A stretch of 27,986 nucleotides of DNA from Hyphomicrobiales bacterium (GTDB lineage: Bacteria; Pseudomonadota; Alphaproteobacteria; Rhizobiales; Aestuariivirgaceae): positions 1 through 27,986 of the forward strand of contig JALVRJ010000338.1 of assembly GCA_027031305.1 (NCBI GenBank), written 5' to 3'. Shown piece by piece: positions 8,948 to 16,609 of the stretch. Made by a program: the position numbers and the translations under genes. How positions within the stretch are numbered: position 1 is the stretch's first letter; each line of letters begins with the position of its first letter. Under the pieces are notes generated by a model, which did no database searches, was not told where the DNA came from, and saw nothing but the letters and a program-made list of their open reading frames with translations.

Positions 8948-10891
8948 TCAGGAGAGGGTGAGCCTGGACTTGCCATCCTCGTCCTCACCACGGTCGATGA
9001 CGACCTTGTGGGTCTTGCCGCCCTGGCGCCAGCGGAAACGCAGGCGGCGGCGGGTGACGTTGAACGTCGTGAAGTCCTCGTCGATCTCCGCCTCGTCGAA
9101 GCTGAACAGCGTGGCCATGGTCACGTGATTGCCACGCGCCAGCAGGGACAGGCTGTTGCACGGCTCCAGCACCATGTGTCGCCGCGACCACCAGCCAGCA
9201 AGTTCTTCCGCCGCATCATTCTCCACATCGCCCTTGCCTCGCTCCACCGCTTCCACCGCCGTATCCCCGAAAATGGATGTCACATGCAGCCTGGCGCCGT
9301 CATCCGTGGTGAACAGCACGCTGCGGGCCGAACGCGCCGCTTCGCGCCAGTCGGGATGAATCTGGAAATGCTGGCGGTAGTCATGCTCCCTGCCGCCGGA
9401 AGCACGGAACGTGTCCACGCACAGCAGCCATTGCCCGGGACGCACGAGCAACAGGCGGAAATGACGCACGCCCGGCAGGTTGGGTACGGCGGCTTCACAG
9501 GCAAAAAGACCATCCTTTTCCGTCCATGCCCTGATGGAAGAACCGAAGGGCCGCACGCGAAAGCGCGGGTGGTTCCGGCCATCCACGGAAACGGTGTTAT
9601 GCGCGCGGGTCGATTCCACATACACCCGCCGCGGATCGGAATACCAGAAGCCGTCGTTGAACAGTTCGCTGCCAACCTCGGTGCGGCCCACGTAGCCAAA
9701 GCGCCCGGCGTCGATGAGAATGTCGCGGTCGCGGTCCTGCCAGACGAAGGTGCAGGTATCGGCGTGCTTGTGGGTCCGCGAGTGCATGGCCGCCTGCAGG
9801 GCCAAGTAGAATTTCCCTGCCTCGGTGGTGCCACGCACGAACCAGTATCCCCCCTCGGCGAATGCCCTGGCTTCCGGCTGTGCGGGCCATTCCTTCCACT
9901 TGAAATGCTCCGCCCCTCCTGCCAGCAGGTCCAGATCACCATCGCCAATGTTGACGACCCGCCCCCGGAAATCGAACAGATACGAACCCATGTCGGTCAT
10001 GGCCTTCAGGACATCACGGACAATCCTGTCCCCCATGACCCCGCTGACGACGGGCTGGCGGATCGCATTGGCGACGACCATGTGATAATGCGGCGAATGC
10101 TCCTTGTGGGTGCCATCCTCGCAGACATGCTCCGCGAGTATCCTGAACAGGCGCCTCTTGCCCTGGGCATACAGCTCTTCCAGGATGCGGCCATGCACCG
10201 CCAACGATTGCCTGCCCGCCGCCTGCAACAGCCTGCCGGCCCCGATGATTTGCGAAAGCGCGACTTGAAGCCCGTGATTGTGTTTCTCGGGAAAATACCT
10301 GTCCAGGGACAAGAAAGCCGAATGCCAGCTCAAGACTTGCAGGTAATGGAAAATCCTTTCGTCTGGCACATCCTCCCGGCGGGCCATGACATCGATGAAA
10401 TATGACAATCTGTAAAAACGCCCGGCGATCGCCATCGGGTGGCCAACGAACAGGCCTTCACCTTCCAGATTGTCCGCAAACACGGCGATGTCCTTGCCGA
10501 TTTCCACTGCTTTCCCGAAATGATCGATCCAATCATCGACATGGACACGCAGAATCTCGAAAGACTCCTCGTCACCCCTCTTGCTGTAATGAACAAAAAA
10601 CGGTTCGAGAAAGTTCCAGGATTGCAGATACATCCTGTAACTGCGCGACTTTCCCGCTGCGCTCCAGTCAACGGGTTCATCCACGGAGAATTCCATGCCC
10701 TTCAGGGAGTATGTCCGCCCTGAAATGGCGCAACGGGCGGCTTCCAGGCTGATTTGCTCCGGCGTGTCCCGGATCATGTCATAGGAACGCACCTCCCCCT
10801 TGCGAAGCCGCTTGCGGAATTCCTGTAGGCCTTTTGATGAAGCCATGCTCGCAGAAGGCATGATGGCGCCATTCCCTGCCCGCGGTTTCAT
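8948..10891 (-). CDS. Heparinase II/III family protein (polysaccharide lyase-like), copy 1
   Basis: A 647-residue protein from the ATG at 10891, chosen because AGGT lies 6 bases upstream; later in-frame ATGs at 10861 and 10846 are possible. The family cleaves uronic-acid-containing polysaccharides by beta-elimination. The N-terminal half looks like the helical toroid domain, with WNFLEPF (92-98), NHGLQ (205-209) and EHSPHYH (264-270). The C-terminal beta-sandwich begins near HSRTHKHADTCTF (370-382) and contains ILIDAGRFGY. These His-rich motifs are the ones expected around the active site. No signal peptide or membrane segment is visible, which is odd for a lyase acting on an exported glycan. 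It is the only minus-strand gene in the cluster. A second copy lies at 19451-21439. Lyase activity is inferred from family only. Confidence 0.87.
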   Translation of the reverse strand: MKPRAGNGAIMPSASMASSKGLQEFRKRLRKGEVRSYDMIRDTPEQISLEAARCAISGRTYSLKGMEFSVDEPVDWSAAGKSRSYRMYLQSWNFLEPFFVHYSKRGDEESFEILRVHVDDWIDHFGKAVEIGKDIAVFADNLEGEGLFVGHPMAIAGRFYRLSYFIDVMARREDVPDERIFHYLQVLSWHSAFLSLDRYFPEKHNHGLQVALSQIIGAGRLLQAAGRQSLAVHGRILEELYAQGKRRLFRILAEHVCEDGTHKEHSPHYHMVVANAIRQPVVSGVMGDRIVRDVLKAMTDMGSYLFDFRGRVVNIGDGDLDLLAGGAEHFKWKEWPAQPEARAFAEGGYWFVRGTTEAGKFYLALQAAMHSRTHKHADTCTFVWQDRDRDILIDAGRFGYVGRTEVGSELFNDGFWYSDPRRVYVESTRAHNTVSVDGRNHPRFRVRPFGSSIRAWTEKDGLFACEAAVPNLPGVRHFRLLLVRPGQWLLCVDTFRASGGREHDYRQHFQIHPDWREAARSARSVLFTTDDGARLHVTSIFGDTAVEAVERGKGDVENDAAEELAGWWSRRHMVLEPCNSLSLLARGNHVTMATLFSFDEAEIDEDFTTFNVTRRRLRFRWRQGGKTHKVVIDRGEDEDGKSRLTLS

Positions 10892-10970
10892 GGTTGACCT
10901 GCGGCGGTCTTTGTGAAAATCCTTGCCCCAAGCGCGGCCGGAAAACAAGAGGCCGGCCAGGGGGTGTGGC
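10892..10970. promoter_or_regulatory. Divergent intergenic region
   Basis: These 79 bases separate the divergent starts of the heparinase-like gene (minus) and a methyltransferase (plus). Each gene must be transcribed from here or from further inside its neighbour. I see no convincing -35/-10 pair. The plus-strand gene has an AGGGGGTG ribosome site just before its start. Confidence 0.35.
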
Positions 10971-11879
10971 ATGGCGTATGAGGATTTCCTGGAAGAATTC
11001 GCCAGGCTGGAAGGTTTTGCGGATGCGCGAAGTCTGCTCGCGAAACACGAGGGGCGATACGCCTTTCAGGTGGACTCCCGCAATCGCGCCCGGCAGATGA
11101 TCGAGGATTTCGAGCGAAAGCTCGGCTACGACTTCAATGGCAAGAAGGTTCTGGACGTCGGCTGCGCCTATGGCAGTTTCGCCATTGAACTGGCGAAGAA
11201 GGGGGCGCGGGCCATTGGCGTGGACGTCTCCGACAAATGGCTGATGCTGGCCGATCTCAATGCCTACCGCGAGGTGGAGGTTCCCTTTCTTCACCTGGAT
11301 GCATCAGCACGCGAGGCACACGAGCGGCTCTCTCCACATGGTCCCTTCGATTTCATCATCCTCAATGACGTTCTGGAGCATATCTACGATACCGACGGCC
11401 TATTGCACAATCTGTCACGCCTGCTGGCGGAGGACGGGCTGATATATTACAAGGTCCCGAACGGCCTTCATCCGCGCAACGTCCTGCGGGAAGGCCATCG
11501 CAAGGTGTTCGGGCTGTCGCTTTTACCACCGGATTATTGGCACTGGTTTACGGAGGCGCCTTTCCACATCTATTATCGTCGATGGGGACATTACCGCGCC
11601 TTGCTGGACCATCACGGCTTGCATGGCCATGTGAGCTGGGATGAAAACCACGACCGCGACATTGAACAGACCAGAAGACATATCCTGAACGATCTCGAAA
11701 AAATCAAGGATATGTTGCAAGTATCGAATTTCGCATCACCAGAACATTTTTCAGTCCTGCGTCGGGCCTGCGAATACTACTTCCGTGAAGTCGAGCGAGA
11801 CCTGGGAAACATGGGGTGGAAAGAATTGCACCATAAATATAGAATAACTTTCTGGAAAGGAGTCATTTCAAGAGGATGA
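10971..11879 (+). CDS. Class I SAM-dependent methyltransferase, copy 1
   Basis: A 302-residue protein starting at ATG 10971 after an AGGGGGTG ribosome site. The SAM-binding motif I is VLDVGCAYGSF (residues 60-70), followed by the acidic end of strand 2 (GVDVSDKW, 83-90) and motif NDVLEHIYD (132-140), with LLAEDGLIYYKVPN after it. It probably methylates a sugar or glycan terminus, as methyltransferases in ABC-exported polysaccharide loci often do, but the target is not visible. It is about half identical by eye along its whole length to the protein at 14041-14955, and a stretch of 51 bases (11130-11180) differs from its counterpart at only two positions. It overlaps the next glycosyltransferase gene by four bases (ATGA). 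Confidence 0.88.
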   Translation: MAYEDFLEEFARLEGFADARSLLAKHEGRYAFQVDSRNRARQMIEDFERKLGYDFNGKKVLDVGCAYGSFAIELAKKGARAIGVDVSDKWLMLADLNAYREVEVPFLHLDASAREAHERLSPHGPFDFIILNDVLEHIYDTDGLLHNLSRLLAEDGLIYYKVPNGLHPRNVLREGHRKVFGLSLLPPDYWHWFTEAPFHIYYRRWGHYRALLDHHGLHGHVSWDENHDRDIEQTRRHILNDLEKIKDMLQVSNFASPEHFSVLRRACEYYFREVERDLGNMGWKELHHKYRITFWKGVISRG

Positions 11880-13957
11880 TGGCGTTCGAATCCAACATGG
11901 CGGACGAAAGACTGAACAGGGAAGAAGATGTTTTTTTCTGCGACGGTCATCAGGCACGATTCCTGATCGGATCATTGCTCGTCGACAGAATGTCCAGCGT
12001 TCCGGAAATGCTCAAGCTGCCCTTTTGGCTTCCCTCGCTACGCACGATGGCCAAGGCGGCACGGAAAGGAATGCTGACCGAAGAGCAACTGGAACGGTGC
12101 GGACTTCAGAAGGAATTCGTCGAGGATCGCCTCCTGCTGTTCAACCCCTCCTTCAGAGAAGGCAGCGTGCGCTACAAGCTGGGTGACGCACTGGTGGAGG
12201 GGCTGACATCTTTCAAGGGCGCCCTGAGACTGCCCTCCCGTTTGCTGCGCATCATCTACGAGGAAAGAGGCAAGGGTCGCGCTTCGGCTCGGCTTTCCTC
12301 GCATCCATTCCCCCGATTGCCGAATGCGCACCCCCGGCGGGAGCCCGAAGATGACGTCCTTCCCGATTTGGACGAACCTGTGGAAACCGAGCCGGGCCTG
12401 CTCGAGGAAGCCGAACATGCCCAGGCCCACAGGCTGTGGCTGGAAGACGCTCTGGAAAGGCTGGGGTCGAAAAACACCGGTGTCGGCCTTGAGCATTATG
12501 CGTCCAGGATCGTCGACGCGATCCCTCCCGCGGAACTGAAAAACTGCCTGGCAGCCTTCGAGGGACGGGGAGATCTTGCCGGTCTGCAGATGATCGCGGA
12601 TGTCGTCGACAAACGTCGGCTGGCGCCAAACGCCCGCGCCTATCTCGCACGGGTGCTGGCGGTGCTGCGATGTATCGAAGACGGCATCGATGTGGGCGAG
12701 AAGGCCGGAAAGCCTGCTTACGATCCCGACTTCGCGAAGCTGCTTTACGCCGTGCACATGCGCGGTCCATACATCGTAAATGGCTACGTCAGCCGTACCC
12801 ACACGATCCTGAAGGTGCTCAGGAAACTGGGATATGAGCCCGAAGCGGTCACCCGTCTTGGTTTTCCCAACGATCTGGCACGCTTCCGTCAGGAACGCAT
12901 TCCCCTTCGGGAGAGGGTTGAGGGAACGGATTTCGTCGCCCTGCCGGATGACGCGGGAGGCCAGATCCTGCGCCCGGTTGACGAACTGATCCGGGCCTAT
13001 GCGGACGCGCTGGCGAAGCTGGCCGGCGAGCGTCGGGCGTTCGCGCTTCATGCGGCGTCGAATTATGTCAACGGGTTGGCCGCGGTGATGGCGGCGCGCC
13101 GGCTCGGCATACCAAGCATTTACGAGGTGCGTGGCATCTGGGAAATCACGCAGGCATCCCATGACAGAACCTACCAATATACCCGCAAGTTCGAATTGCA
13201 GCGCCGCCTTGAAAATCTGGCCGTGCAGAGCGCCGACCGCGTCATCACCATCTCCGAACCACTGAAGGAATTCGTGATTTCCCAGGGTGCAGACCCGGAA
13301 AACACCTTCGTCGTGCCCAATGGTGTGGACGTGACGGCCTTCGCGCCCACAAGGCGCAATGAGGATTTGGCAAGGAAGGTCGGCCTCGGAAAGGATGAAA
13401 TCGTCATCGGATACGTCGGCTCGATCGTCCGTTATGAAGGCCTGGATCTGCTGCTGCGTGCCGTCGCCGGTCTGCCCGCGGACATGCGGCACAACATGCG
13501 CGTGCTCATTGTCGGAGACGGCGCGGCCCTGCCACGACTGAAGGAGCTGGCGGGCGATCTGGGCATTGATGATCTTTGCGTATTTCCCGGCAGGGTGCCG
13601 CGGGAAGAAGTGAAACACTGGTATTCCCTCATCGATATCACGCCTTTTCCCAGGCTGTCATTGCCGGTGACGGAACTGGTCCCGCCGCTGAAGCCCTATG
13701 AAGCCCTGGCCATGGGCAAGGCCGTGATCGTTTCCAGCGTGAAGGCTCTTGCAAGCGAAATCGATAATGGACGAACCGGATTCGTGTTCGAAAAAAACGA
13801 TGTCAATGATCTTGCCAGTAAACTTTCTCTTCTTGTAGAAGATAGCCACTTGCGAAAGAAATTGTCGCGCGAGGGAAGAGAATGGGTCGTTCGCGAGCGC
13901 TCCATCGAGGCGCTTGGGCGCCATATGGAGCGAGTGTATTCTTCTCTTGGACATTGA
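11876..13957 (+). CDS. Large glycosyltransferase family 4 with 290-residue N-terminal extension
   Basis: A 693-residue protein; the ATG at 11876 overlaps the preceding stop. The GT4 part begins near residue 291 with YAVHMRGPYIVNGYVSRTH, equivalent to the HALHN segment of the protein at 7350. It goes on with NYVNGLAAV (396-404), SIYEVRGIW (414-422), ITISEPLKEF (457-466), VVPNGVDV, YVGSIVRYEGLDLL (513-526), IVGDGAALPRL and LVPPLKPYEALAMG (601-614). The first 290 residues are not recognised: they include a mostly helical N-terminus, an acidic stretch around residues 157-180 (EPEDD..PDLDEPVETEP) and a helical region (about 205-275) that may be a protein-interaction domain. Function as a glycosyltransferase is well supported; the role of the extension is unknown. 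The gene sits between two paralogous methyltransferase genes. Confidence 0.88.
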   Translation: MMAFESNMADERLNREEDVFFCDGHQARFLIGSLLVDRMSSVPEMLKLPFWLPSLRTMAKAARKGMLTEEQLERCGLQKEFVEDRLLLFNPSFREGSVRYKLGDALVEGLTSFKGALRLPSRLLRIIYEERGKGRASARLSSHPFPRLPNAHPRREPEDDVLPDLDEPVETEPGLLEEAEHAQAHRLWLEDALERLGSKNTGVGLEHYASRIVDAIPPAELKNCLAAFEGRGDLAGLQMIADVVDKRRLAPNARAYLARVLAVLRCIEDGIDVGEKAGKPAYDPDFAKLLYAVHMRGPYIVNGYVSRTHTILKVLRKLGYEPEAVTRLGFPNDLARFRQERIPLRERVEGTDFVALPDDAGGQILRPVDELIRAYADALAKLAGERRAFALHAASNYVNGLAAVMAARRLGIPSIYEVRGIWEITQASHDRTYQYTRKFELQRRLENLAVQSADRVITISEPLKEFVISQGADPENTFVVPNGVDVTAFAPTRRNEDLARKVGLGKDEIVIGYVGSIVRYEGLDLLLRAVAGLPADMRHNMRVLIVGDGAALPRLKELAGDLGIDDLCVFPGRVPREEVKHWYSLIDITPFPRLSLPVTELVPPLKPYEALAMGKAVIVSSVKALASEIDNGRTGFVFEKNDVNDLASKLSLLVEDSHLRKKLSREGREWVVRERSIEALGRHMERVYSSLGH

Positions 13958-14040
13958 GTGACTGACGAATACGGCCCTTTTCCAAGGTTGGCCACGTGGA
14001 ATGATCATGGCATTGATGCAACACAAGCGGGAGGAGCGTC

Positions 14041-14955
14041 ATGGCATATGAGGATTTCCTGAGAGAATTCGCCAAGGTACAGGGCATCGGCGATGTGGAT
14101 ACGCTCCTGAAGGAGCATGCGACGCGCTATTCCTTCCAGATCAACAGCCGCAAGCGGGCTCTTGACTTCATCGACACGCTCGCCCGCAGGCTGGAGATCG
14201 ACTTCAATGGCAAGAAGGTTCTCGACGTCGGTTGCGCCTATGGCAGTTTCTCCATCGAGCTGGCCAAGCTGGGCGCACAGGTGGTGGGCATCGACATCAG
14301 CGACAAGTGGCTGAAACTGGCGGAAATCAACGCCCGCGACGAAGCCGATGTCGTTTTTCTCAACTGCGACGCCTCCTCGCGCAAGGCCAGGAAGGAGCTG
14401 GAACAATATGGGCCGTTCGACCTGATCGTCGTCAATGACGTGTTCGAGCACATCTACGACACCACCGGCCTGCTGGACAACGCCCGCAACCTGCTGAAGG
14501 ACGACGGCCTGCTCTACTACAAGGTGCCCAACGGCCACGCCACCCGCCACGTGCTGGCCGAGGGACACAAGAAAGTGTTTGGCATCGCCCAGCTGCCCCC
14601 CGATTACTGGCATCTTTTCGTCAAGGCGCCATTTCACATCTATTATCGCCGCTGGGAATATTACGATGCCCTGTTCTCCTACTTCGGCTTCGAACACATG
14701 CTCAACCTGAACGACATCCTCGACGCCAATCATGAACTGACGAAACGGCACATCATCAACGACCGCAACAGGATCCGCCGCCACCTGAAGGTGGAAAACT
14801 TCCAGAACAGGGTACAATTCGCCCATGTGCGCCGCGCCTGTCAGTATTATCTCGAAGAAATGGAAAGAGACCTTGAAGAGCTGGACTGGCCCCAACTCTA
14901 TCGCAAATACCGTGTAACCTTCTGGGAGGGCATCCTGCGGAAGCGGTCCGGATGA
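14041..14955 (+). CDS. Class I SAM-dependent methyltransferase, copy 2
   Basis: A 304-residue protein with a strong GGGAGGAG ribosome site 6 bases before ATG 14041. It shows the same layout as the protein at 10971: VLDVGCAYGSF at 60-70, GIDISDKW at 83-90, NDVFEHIYD near 132-140, LLKDDGLLYYKVPN, then a shared C-terminal region with PPDYWH, APFHIYYRRW and a final YR.TFW.G. The two are clear paralogues, probably from a local duplication that included the intervening glycosyltransferase type. Having diverged, they may methylate different positions. It is separated from the preceding gene by 83 bases and followed closely by the ABC exporter genes, so a role in finishing or capping the exported glycan is plausible but not shown. 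Confidence 0.88.
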   Translation: MAYEDFLREFAKVQGIGDVDTLLKEHATRYSFQINSRKRALDFIDTLARRLEIDFNGKKVLDVGCAYGSFSIELAKLGAQVVGIDISDKWLKLAEINARDEADVVFLNCDASSRKARKELEQYGPFDLIVVNDVFEHIYDTTGLLDNARNLLKDDGLLYYKVPNGHATRHVLAEGHKKVFGIAQLPPDYWHLFVKAPFHIYYRRWEYYDALFSYFGFEHMLNLNDILDANHELTKRHIINDRNRIRRHLKVENFQNRVQFAHVRRACQYYLEEMERDLEELDWPQLYRKYRVTFWEGILRKRSG

Positions 14956-14968
14956 TGGAGCCGAAGGC

Positions 14969-15832
14969 ATGACCATGACGATCGCGCCAGGCCAGCGGGG
15001 AAAGGGCCGTCCACACACGGATTCCACGGCAAGAATGGGCATGTTGCAACTTCAGGCCGCCCTGGACGACGTTCGCCAGTCCCTGAAGCGTCTGCGCCTG
15101 GCGTTTTATCTGGGCTGGCGGGAATCCATCCTGCCCTATCGGGCTGCCCGGATTGGTCCGTTCTGGATGATGCTGCAAACGGCCTTGTGGGCGGGTGCCA
15201 TCGGCTATTTCCTGGCCCCTTCGGCGGGACGCGGAGAGCCATCCTATTATGTTTACGTCACGGTCGGCATTGCCCTTTACTCAACGTTCCTGATTTTCAT
15301 ATCGGAAGGAGCTTCCGTTTTCGTGCGTGAAAAAAATCTCATCCTCAACGTCCCAAATCCCTTCCTGATCTATGTTTTGAAAATCGCCGCCAAGGCGTTG
15401 ATACAGGTCGTAATGACAATTCCCATCATCATCCTGTCCTTCCTTGTCGCCGGATTACAGCCAAACGGCATGATACTGCTCGCCATTCCCGCGCTTGTTC
15501 TGCTGTTCTTGTTCGGAATTGGCGTCACCCTCACCCTGGGCACATTGGGAGTGCGCTTTCGCGACGTCATTTTCGCCACTCAGGCTGCCATGCGCCTGAT
15601 GCTGTTCGTGACCCCTATTTTCTGGATTGTCGAGCAAAGGCACGGCGCGCGCCGTATGCTTGCCGAAATCAACCCGCTGTATCATTTCATCAGCATCGTG
15701 CGCGACCCGATCATGGGCAAGGCCGCGGATATGCATCACTGGAACATCGCGCTGGCCAGCACCGTGATGGCGTTGATGCTCGGTTTTCTCCTCTTCGCCT
15801 ATTATCGCGGGAGGATCGCCATATGGCTGTAG
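14969..15832 (+). CDS. wzm: ABC-2 type polysaccharide export permease (Wzm/KpsM-like)
   Basis: A 287-residue inner-membrane protein, the normal size for ABC-2 polysaccharide permeases. It has a hydrophilic N-terminus with a conserved-looking [14 protein letters not shown] segment before the first membrane span, then about six hydrophobic segments: near residues 67-80, 93-115, 134-160, 168-195, 205-222 and 258-280. The INPLYHFI motif near 230 is typical of O-antigen and capsule exporters. It pairs with the ATPase encoded next, whose start lies inside its last codons (10-base overlap). Together they would move a lipid-linked glycan across the inner membrane. The family is clear; the gene symbol is by analogy. 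Confidence 0.9.
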   Translation: MTMTIAPGQRGKGRPHTDSTARMGMLQLQAALDDVRQSLKRLRLAFYLGWRESILPYRAARIGPFWMMLQTALWAGAIGYFLAPSAGRGEPSYYVYVTVGIALYSTFLIFISEGASVFVREKNLILNVPNPFLIYVLKIAAKALIQVVMTIPIIILSFLVAGLQPNGMILLAIPALVLLFLFGIGVTLTLGTLGVRFRDVIFATQAAMRLMLFVTPIFWIVEQRHGARRMLAEINPLYHFISIVRDPIMGKAADMHHWNIALASTVMALMLGFLLFAYYRGRIAIWL

Positions 15833-16608
15833 CCGGCAAGACATCGGCAGTCGTCGAATTCGACCATGTCAGCCTGCATCTCCCGTTGGCTCGCTCAAGA
15901 GAACGGGGCGCAAGCAAAAAGAACGGCGACAAACTGTCCATTGGCGGCCGCATCATGCGCAGCCTGAGGGGCGATGTCATCGCCGCCCTCGATGATGTCA
16001 GCTTCACCATCGGCCCGGGCGAGCGCATCGCCCTGCTGGGACACAATGGAGCCGGCAAGACAACCCTGTTGCGCACACTGTGCGGCATATACCAGCCCAG
16101 CTCTGGCAAACGGAGAGTGCGAGGGCGCATATCGGCCCTGCTGACCAGCACCATTGGGCTGGACGTTTATGCGACCGGAACGGAGAATATCAGGTTCGCC
16201 TGCGCCCTGTATGACATACCGACCAATCGCATCGACGAGATCATCGACGATGTCCGGGAATTCTCCGAGCTGGGGCATTATCTGGACATGCCCGTCAGAA
16301 CCTATTCGGCCGGAATGCGCACTCGGCTGGGTTTTTCCATCGTCACCAGCATGGAGCCGGAAATCCTGGTCATCGATGAAGTGCTATCAGCCGGCGACAT
16401 GAGTTTCGCGCTGAAGGCGCAAGAGCGTATCCTTGGTTTTATCGGCAGGGCGAAGGTGCTGATCGTGGCCTCACATTCCGCCGATTTGATGCGCATGTTC
16501 TGCACCCGCGCCTTCTGGATGGACCATGGCAGGCTCAGAGGCGATGGCGATTTCGAGGAAATTTGGCAGGCTTATTACGAAAGCCGGGCGATGGAGGCTG
16601 AAAGATAA
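15823..16608 (+). CDS. wzt: ABC transporter ATP-binding protein of polysaccharide export (Wzt/KpsT-like)
   Basis: A 261-residue ATPase that powers the Wzm-like permease. Walker A is GHNGAGKT (residues 73-80), the signature is YSAGM (161-165), Walker B is ILVIDE (181-186), and the switch histidine is His218. The YSAGM form of the signature, in place of LSGGQ, is characteristic of Wzt/KpsT/TagH proteins. The protein ends soon after the nucleotide-binding domain, so it lacks the C-terminal carbohydrate-binding domain that recognises modified chain ends in O9a-type Wzt proteins; export here is more likely of the KpsT or no-cap-recognition type. The next gene starts two bases after its stop. The start at ATG 15823 overlaps the permease gene. 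Confidence 0.93.
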   Translation: MAVAGKTSAVVEFDHVSLHLPLARSRERGASKKNGDKLSIGGRIMRSLRGDVIAALDDVSFTIGPGERIALLGHNGAGKTTLLRTLCGIYQPSSGKRRVRGRISALLTSTIGLDVYATGTENIRFACALYDIPTNRIDEIIDDVREFSELGHYLDMPVRTYSAGMRTRLGFSIVTSMEPEILVIDEVLSAGDMSFALKAQERILGFIGRAKVLIVASHSADLMRMFCTRAFWMDHGRLRGDGDFEEIWQAYYESRAMEAER

Positions 16609-16609
16609 G

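Noticed and set aside
9008-10405. Long plus-strand open frame opposite the heparinase-like gene
   Set aside because: The minus strand carries clear family motifs; the plus frame is a high-GC shadow without domains.
12038-13618. Long minus-strand open frame opposite the 693-residue glycosyltransferase
   Set aside because: It is a shadow of a gene with strong GT4 motifs and coupled start.
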